Source: Bacteroidales bacterium | Lineage (GTDB): Bacteria > Bacteroidota > Bacteroidia > Bacteroidales > UBA932 | Reading direction: 5' to 3' | DNA length: 12,213 bases | Assembly: GCA_023230265.1 (NCBI GenBank) | Contig: JALNXR010000039.1 | Coordinates: forward strand, 1 to 12,213 | Shown here: positions 8,290-12,213 of the stretch, in pieces | Layout of the letters: every line of letters starts with the position of its first letter | Numbering within the stretch: the stretch's first letter is position 1 | Translations under genes and position numbers: made by a program | Notes under the pieces: generated by a model | Told to the model about the DNA's origin: nothing | Database searches by the model: none | Seen by the model: the letters and a program-made list of their open reading frames with translations, nothing else

Positions 8290-8984
8290 AATATAAAAAT
8301 GGCTGGTTTTTTGTTCAGTTCCGGTAAATGGTTTTGCCACTCTCCGATTGTCATTGTCTTTATAAACTCCTGGTCTGTAGTTACTGATGCAGCAATGCAG
8401 AGCAGTTTCCCTTTGCGGCAAACCTGAAGAATATCATTAAGCAGTGCATTGTTCCTGTAAGGAGTTTCGATAATTATCTGTGTCTGGCCCTTCTGGTCCG
8501 AGAGCCTCTCAATCTCTCTTATTGCCTCCCTTCTGGCCTCTGATTTGACAGGAAGATATCCCCGGAATGCAAAAGACTGCCCGTTCATTCCGGAGGCCAT
8601 AAGTGCCAGAAATATGGATGAGGGGCCCGAAAGGGGAACTACTTTAATTCCCTCTTTATGTGCCAGCTCCACCAATTTTGCTCCCGGATCGGCTACTGCA
8701 GGCAGTCCTGCTTCTGAAATCATACCCATCCCCTCCCCTGCTGCGGCGATCTTAATGTATTCCTCAACCGCACTGTCAGGAGTGTGCTCGTTGAGAGTAT
8801 AGAAATTAAGTGTATCAATTCTGCCTTTGAGACCGGCTTTGGAAAGATATCTTCTTGCGGTTCTAATATCTTCTACAACAAAGTGCTTTAAAGAGGCAAT
8901 TACTCCGGTTACCCCCTGCGGAATGACCTTGTCGATGTCTGTATCACCTAATGGTGAAGGTATTAAATATATAGTCCCTTTCAT
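8286..8984 (-). CDS. RsmI-like SAM-dependent methyltransferase (tetrapyrrole methylase fold)
   Basis: A cytoplasmic SAM-dependent methyltransferase of the family that holds RsmI, which 2'-O-methylates C1402 of 16S rRNA. From the ATG at 8984-8982 it has 232 residues. RsmI-type motifs are IYLIPSPLGD at 5-14 (compare LYLVPTPIGN), ISEAGLPAVADPG at 89-101 and PLSGPSS at 117-123, the SAM-binding core. It is shorter than typical RsmI (about 280 residues). Its end at KKPAIFIL suggests that the C-terminal helical domain of RsmI is absent. I recall a short paralogue of this kind in Bacteroidetes beside a full-length RsmI, so its substrate may differ and no symbol is given. A TTG four codons upstream is also in frame, but the ATG gives the family N-terminus. 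First gene of the operon with folB and mtaB. Confidence 0.85.
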   Translation of the reverse strand: MKGTIYLIPSPLGDTDIDKVIPQGVTGVIASLKHFVVEDIRTARRYLSKAGLKGRIDTLNFYTLNEHTPDSAVEEYIKIAAAGEGMGMISEAGLPAVADPGAKLVELAHKEGIKVVPLSGPSSIFLALMASGMNGQSFAFRGYLPVKSEARREAIREIERLSDQKGQTQIIIETPYRNNALLNDILQVCRKGKLLCIAASVTTDQEFIKTMTIGEWQNHLPELNKKPAIFIL

Positions 8985-8993
8985 AAAATTTCC

Positions 8994-9001
8994 CAAAGGT
9001 A
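8994..9001 (-). promoter_or_regulatory. Promoter-like -7 box for the methyltransferase-folB-mtaB operon
   Basis: On the minus strand the sequence is TACCTTTG, a full match to TAnnTTTG. Its downstream edge lies 9 bases before the ATG at 8984, so the predicted transcript start near 8990 leaves a leader of only about six bases. No clear TTTG is seen at the -33 position. Confidence 0.5.
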
Positions 9002-9012
9002 GAAATTTTTCC

Positions 9013-9020
9013 TATCTTTA
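9013..9020 (+). promoter_or_regulatory. Promoter-like -7 box for the hydrolase-KamA-like pair
   Basis: TATCTTTA matches TAnnTTTG except for the last base. Its end lies only four bases before the GTG start at 9025, so a transcript from it would begin at or next to the start codon. It sits back to back with the opposed TACCTTTG box at 9001-8994, 11 bases away. Confidence 0.4.
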
Positions 9021-9024
9021 TGGT

Positions 9025-9816
9025 GTGAATAGATCTTCTGAGACAAGGCTAACATTTCTGGGAACAGGAACATCGCAGGGAGTTCCCATGATAGGCTGTC
9101 ATTGTGATGTCTGCTCCTCCACCGATCCCAGGGATAAAAGGCTGCGCTCTTCTGTACTGATAGAGACAAACGGAATATCTGTGGTAATAGATGCGGGACC
9201 TGACTTCAGGCAACAACTGCTCCGTGAAAATATTGAGCATCTGGATGCAATCCTGCTTACACATGAACACAAGGACCACACCGGAGGTCTGGACGATGTG
9301 AGAGCATTCAACTACTTTACCGGAAAACCCTTTCCTGTATATTGTGAACAGAGGGTGAAAAAGGCTCTTTGCAGGGAATATGCTTATGCCTTTGAAGAGA
9401 GCAGATATCCGGGTGCCCCCGAATATGATATCAGAACCATAGATGAGTCTGTGTTCTCTGTAGATTCTGGTCAGAACAAGATAGAAATACTCCCCGTCAG
9501 GGTATTTCATTATACTCTCCCTGTACTGGGATTCAGAATAGGGAAACTGGCCTACATCACAGATGCAGGGCGGATTGAAAGAGAAGAGATGCTTAAACTT
9601 AAGCATCTGGAAATATTAGTATTAAACACCGTGAGGAGAGAACCGCATATCTCTCATTTCAGTCTCAGAGAAGCTATTGAGGTTGCACGTGAGACCGGTG
9701 CAAAGAGGTGTTTTCTTACCCATCTGTCACACCAGATTGGAAGACACTCAGAGCTGTCGGCTGAACTCCCGGATGGTATTGAAGCGGCTTATGACGGATT
9801 AAGGCTTGTGCTTTAA
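9025..9816 (+). CDS. PhnP-like metallo-beta-lactamase-fold hydrolase
   Basis: A probable metal-dependent phosphodiesterase of the metallo-beta-lactamase superfamily, 263 residues, cytoplasmic. After LTFLGTGTSQGVP (9-21) comes C25, C27 and C30 in GCHCDVCSSTDPRDKRLRSS, like the structural zinc site of PhnP. The catalytic motif THEHKDHTGG holds H80, H82, D84 and H85. Further probable ligands are H162 (VFHYTLP), D180 (YITDAG) and H233 (LTHLSH). PhnP acts on 5-phosphoribosyl 1,2-cyclic phosphate, but no phn genes are near, and many Bacteroidetes carry such a protein alone, so the substrate is unknown. The frame is open far upstream into the opposite gene. No ATG precedes the fold, and GTG 9025 is the only reasonable start seen. 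It is followed after 24 bases by the KamA-like gene and probably shares its transcript. Confidence 0.82.
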   Translation: MNRSSETRLTFLGTGTSQGVPMIGCHCDVCSSTDPRDKRLRSSVLIETNGISVVIDAGPDFRQQLLRENIEHLDAILLTHEHKDHTGGLDDVRAFNYFTGKPFPVYCEQRVKKALCREYAYAFEESRYPGAPEYDIRTIDESVFSVDSGQNKIEILPVRVFHYTLPVLGFRIGKLAYITDAGRIEREEMLKLKHLEILVLNTVRREPHISHFSLREAIEVARETGAKRCFLTHLSHQIGRHSELSAELPDGIEAAYDGLRLVL

Positions 9817-9840
9817 TGCTCTAATAACAAAATTTTGATT

Positions 9841-11928
9841 ATGAAGGAAAATAGTTTGAAAAGATGGGGGAGAGTTATGCCCTTGCTTGTAAAAGCTGCA
9901 AAAGAGAGCCGTGAAGAGGAGATTTTTTTTGAATATCTCAGATCAGAGGCTGTGAAGATTGTTAACTTACCAAAATCTGAGAATTCAAAAGAGTGTGCAC
10001 TTACTGTTATAGAGATGCTTACACATGAAAAGAGATCGGTGTTTGAGCTCTCCAAAGGCAAAAAGATCTACATAGAGACATTTACAATGTTGTGGGAGTA
10101 TCTTAACGGCACAACACAAACAGATACAGACGAAGACCTCACGGAGGACCTTTTCCATTTACTATCAGGGATGTATAGTCTTGAGGAGAGGGCTCCCTAT
10201 TCCAGGGGAACTCTGTTCAGGCATATGAAGAGATGGCCCTCAGGCCTGGATAAAGAGATCCGGGGAAAAAGGGAACAGAATAAGGAAAGGATAATTGAAC
10301 TGCTGATAGACAAAATAGAGAGGAGGCATCATGTTGCTTCCAGATATTCCTATCCATCAGGAGCTACCCGGGAGGAGAAGAGAGAAATTACCAGGCACTG
10401 GTGGGAGGACTTTAGATTTCACCTTTCCATGGCCGTAAAAACCCCGGGAGAATTAAACCACTTTTTGGGAGAATCTTTGAGCACTAAGCTTATGAGGATT
10501 CTAAGCAAAGGAAAAAACAAGGGTATACCTTATTTTGTAACCCCATACTATCTCTCTTTGCTGAATATTGATAATAAAGGATTTGACGATTCAGCCATCA
10601 GGAGTTATGTGCTCTATTCCGAATCCCTTGTCAATACGTACGGAAATATTAAAGCATGGGAAAAAGAGGATATTATTGAGAATGGAAAACCAAATGCAGC
10701 CGGGTGGTATCTTCCTGAGGGACACAATATCCACCGGCGTTACCCGGAAGTTGCCATCATGATACCCGATACCAGGGGGAGAAGCTGCGGCGGCCTTTGT
10801 GCATCCTGCCAGAGAATGTACGATTTCCAGAGCGAGAGATTAAATTTTGATTTTGATGCCTTAAAACCAAAAGAGAGCTGGGACGTTAAACTCCCCAAGC
10901 TGATGCACTATTTTGAAACCGACTCGCAGATAAGAGATATACTTATCACAGGAGGAGATGCCCTGATGACCAGAAATAAGCCTTTGGCCAAAATTCTGGA
11001 TGCGGTAGCTGTAATGGCAGAAAGTAAGAGAGAGGCTAATAAAAAAAGGGAGGCAGGAGAGAAATACGCTGAGATACAGAGAGTGAGACTGGGGTCAAGA
11101 CTTCCTGCATACCTTCCGTTCAGAATAGAGGATGATCTTATTGATATTCTCCGCAACTTCCGGGAGAGAGGTCTCAGGGCGGGAATCCGTCAGTTTGTCA
11201 TTCAAACCCATTTTCAGACACCTCTGGAGATAACTCCGGAGGCTAAACGGGCAATAAAGATGCTTTTGTCTGCCGGATGGATAATAACCAACCAACTGGT
11301 ATTCAATGCAGCAGCTTCACGAAGGGGTCATACAGCCAGACTTAGACAGGTTTTAAATTCTCTTGGAGTAATAACCTATTATACATTTTCGGTTAAGGGT
11401 TTTAAGGAGAATCACACCCTCTTCTCCCCTGCTGCAAGGTCAATGCAGGAGAAGGAGGAGGAGAAGAGTCTCTCTCCAATGAGTGAAGAGCAGAAGAAGA
11501 GGCTTTTAGAAATAGTAAACAGCGGTGAGAACATCTATTATAAGATCAAAGAGTTCCTCAAAGAAAACAATCTTTTGTTTTTTCCTACCGACAGAAACGT
11601 ACTCAACTTGCCTGCGATAGGTAAGAGTATGACCTTTAAGCTTATAGGTATCACTGCAAAAGGCGAGAGAATTCTGAGGTTTGATCACGATAAAACACGG
11701 ATTCACAGCCCAGTGATTGACAAAATGGGTGAAGTATACATTGTTGAAAACCGTTCGGTGGCCTCCTATCTGAGAGAGCTTGAAGGGATGGGAGAAAAAA
11801 TTTCCGAATACAGCTCTATATGGTATTACACTTCCGGGGAAACCGAACCTCAGAGCAGAATATTTGATTACCCATCATTTGAAGAGGAGGTAACTGTTAA
11901 GATGACAAATATTGGAATTATTGATTAA
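9841..11928 (+). CDS. KamA-family radical SAM aminomutase-like protein with long N-terminal extension
   Basis: A 695-residue radical SAM protein related to lysine 2,3-aminomutase (KamA, about 416 residues), which is PLP-dependent and moves an alpha-amino group to the beta carbon. Residues 1 to about 184 are an extension I do not recognise. KamA-like sequence starts near 186 (HWWEDFRFHLSMAVKTPGEL, then TPYYLSLL). The cluster motif is C316-x3-C320-x2-C323, followed by the SAM-site GGD at 371-373 and RLGSRLP near 416. A charged insert fills about 393-410. By-eye alignment puts R325 at the KamA carboxylate-binding Arg, K519 and N589 where KamA has its two lysine-binding Asp residues, and K595 (LPAIGKS) at the PLP lysine, though the usual glycine run is altered. 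Lysine is therefore an unlikely substrate; an acidic amino acid is possible. The start is ATG 9841; TTG 9835 also fits. No beta-lysine acetyltransferase gene adjoins. Confidence 0.85.
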   Translation: MKENSLKRWGRVMPLLVKAAKESREEEIFFEYLRSEAVKIVNLPKSENSKECALTVIEMLTHEKRSVFELSKGKKIYIETFTMLWEYLNGTTQTDTDEDLTEDLFHLLSGMYSLEERAPYSRGTLFRHMKRWPSGLDKEIRGKREQNKERIIELLIDKIERRHHVASRYSYPSGATREEKREITRHWWEDFRFHLSMAVKTPGELNHFLGESLSTKLMRILSKGKNKGIPYFVTPYYLSLLNIDNKGFDDSAIRSYVLYSESLVNTYGNIKAWEKEDIIENGKPNAAGWYLPEGHNIHRRYPEVAIMIPDTRGRSCGGLCASCQRMYDFQSERLNFDFDALKPKESWDVKLPKLMHYFETDSQIRDILITGGDALMTRNKPLAKILDAVAVMAESKREANKKREAGEKYAEIQRVRLGSRLPAYLPFRIEDDLIDILRNFRERGLRAGIRQFVIQTHFQTPLEITPEAKRAIKMLLSAGWIITNQLVFNAAASRRGHTARLRQVLNSLGVITYYTFSVKGFKENHTLFSPAARSMQEKEEEKSLSPMSEEQKKRLLEIVNSGENIYYKIKEFLKENNLLFFPTDRNVLNLPAIGKSMTFKLIGITAKGERILRFDHDKTRIHSPVIDKMGEVYIVENRSVASYLRELEGMGEKISEYSSIWYYTSGETEPQSRIFDYPSFEEEVTVKMTNIGIID

Positions 11929-11965
11929 AATTAATTTTTAAATTTATTATTTCTGATAAATAAGG

Positions 11966-11973
11966 TATATTTG
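11966..11973 (+). promoter_or_regulatory. Promoter -7 box for tRNA-Pro
   Basis: TATATTTG matches TAnnTTTG and ends 10 bases before the first tRNA base, which places the transcript start about six bases upstream of the mature 5' end. The -33 position (around 11943-11953) is T-rich but shows no exact TTTG. Confidence 0.6.
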
Positions 11974-11983
11974 CAGCCTGAAC

Positions 11984-12057
11984 CGGGGCGTGGCGCAGTT
12001 GGCTAGCGCACTTGCATGGGGTGCAAGGGGTCGAATGTTCGAGTCATTTCGCCCCGA
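11984..12057 (+). tRNA. tRNA-Pro, anticodon GGG
   Basis: The 74 bases fold fully. The acceptor stem is CGGGGCG (11984-11990) with CGCCCCG (12050-12056) and discriminator A at 12057. The D arm is GCGC/GCGC around AGTTGGCTA, and the anticodon stem is CTTGC/GCAAG. The loop is ATGGGGT with anticodon GGG at 12018-12020. The T arm is GAATG/CATTT with loop TTCGAGT and one G-T pair. C1-G72, A73 and G37 are typical of bacterial proline tRNAs. It reads CCC and CCU. The 3' CCA is not encoded (CTCA follows), so it must be added after transcription. Confidence 0.96.
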
Positions 12058-12098
12058 CTCAAAATAAAAGAGGGTGTCCAAAAAGCAATTTTGAAGTG

Positions 12099-12132
12099 AA
12101 CCCCAAAAGTTAGACCAAAAACTTTTGGGGTT
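12099..12132 (+). terminator. 13-bp hairpin at the IS left end, terminator-like
   Basis: AACCCCAAAAGTT (12099-12111) and AACTTTTGGGGTT (12120-12132) are perfect inverted repeats around an 8-base loop, followed by further T residues (TTTTATC overall). In RNA this could stop transcripts leaving tRNA-Pro, or hide the translation start of the transposase at 12138 when the element is read from outside. Similar stems lie near the left ends of IS150-group elements. Confidence 0.55.
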
Positions 12133-12137
12133 TTATC

Positions 12138-12213
12138 ATGAAATATCCTTTTGAAGAAAGACTAAAGATTTTAAAATCATATTTGTCTGGATTGACATGC
12201 GAAGATATCACCG
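12138..12213 (+). CDS. Transposase N-terminus (IS3/IS150-like OrfA, helix-turn-helix), partial
   Basis: ATG at 12138 opens a frame that runs off the right edge after 25 whole codons. The residues start MKYPFEERLKILKSYLSGLT and continue CEDIT. This resembles the first helices of the helix-turn-helix domain of IS150-group OrfA proteins, which bind the element's ends. Support comes from this N-terminus together with the hairpin just upstream. Too little is present for firm classification, and whether the element is intact cannot be judged. Confidence 0.6.
   Translation, partial: MKYPFEERLKILKSYLSGLTCEDIT

Larger units (their letters stand above)
12075..12213 (+). mobile_element. Left end of an IS3/IS150-like insertion sequence, cut by the window
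   Basis: Starting shortly after the tRNA, the sequence changes to a short terminal-looking stretch, a strong hairpin and the start of a transposase-type frame. The exact left terminus is unclear. IS3-family ends commonly begin with TG, and TG occurs in TGTCCAAAAAG (12075) and TGAACCCC (12097). The right end and any target duplication lie beyond the window, so family and boundaries are provisional. Confidence 0.6.

Noticed and set aside
8290..8421. Upstream extension of folB to 8421
   Set aside because: It overlaps the methyltransferase coding region in another frame, and the remaining 123 residues already have full FolB length.
8827..9024. Upstream extension of the hydrolase frame to an ATG at 8827
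   Set aside because: It lies inside the methyltransferase gene on the other strand, does not resemble the metallo-beta-lactamase fold N-terminus, and the family sequence begins just after GTG 9025.
9049..9606. A 185-codon minus-strand open frame opposite the hydrolase gene
   Set aside because: Its translation shows no family motif and it is wholly antisense to a well-supported gene; it is a frame shadow.
1..12213. CRISPR array, phage genes, toxin-antitoxin pair or defence cluster
   Set aside because: No regularly spaced repeats, no short paired frames of that type and no matching protein motifs; apart from the IS end, the genes are housekeeping or conserved chromosomal ones.

Overview
The window looks like chromosomal DNA of a Bacteroidetes bacterium, probably Bacteroidales. 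The support is the TAnnTTTG-type -7 promoter boxes, the lack of strong Shine-Dalgarno sites, a TamB of the large Bacteroidetes type placed divergently from tsaD, a TonB-C-type protein end, and a tRNA gene without an encoded CCA. Most genes are housekeeping or conserved accessory genes. No CRISPR array, prophage or defence island is visible.

Left part (1-1963): the 3' end of a TonB C-terminal-domain protein, then a monocistronic SlyD-type FKBP prolyl isomerase with a Cys-rich metal-binding tail and a good promoter. It faces the convergent tsaD, whose product makes the t6A modification at position 37 of tRNAs.

Centre (2044-8984): a very large TamB-like envelope protein reads rightward from near tsaD, probably from a non-ATG start. 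It converges on a leftward three-gene operon: an RsmI-like tetrapyrrole-methylase-fold methyltransferase, folB (dihydroneopterin aldolase) and mtaB. The three genes are joined by two 4-base ATGA stop/start overlaps. MtaB converts t6A to ms2t6A, so consecutive steps of one tRNA modification lie on either side of tamB.

Right part (8994-11928): a 40-base divergent spacer carries two opposed promoter-like boxes almost on top of the start codons. The rightward pair is a PhnP-like metallo-beta-lactamase-fold hydrolase and, 24 bases later, a 695-residue radical SAM protein of the lysine 2,3-aminomutase (KamA) family. This protein has a long extra N-terminus. The two Asp residues that read the lysine side chain in true KamA appear to be Lys and Asn, the pair reported for glutamate 2,3-aminomutase. 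This is the most interesting object in the window.

Right edge (11966-12213): a promoter and tRNA-Pro(GGG) are followed by the left end of an IS3/IS150-like insertion sequence. It has a 13-bp perfect hairpin just before the transposase start codon, and the window cuts the transposase after 25 codons.
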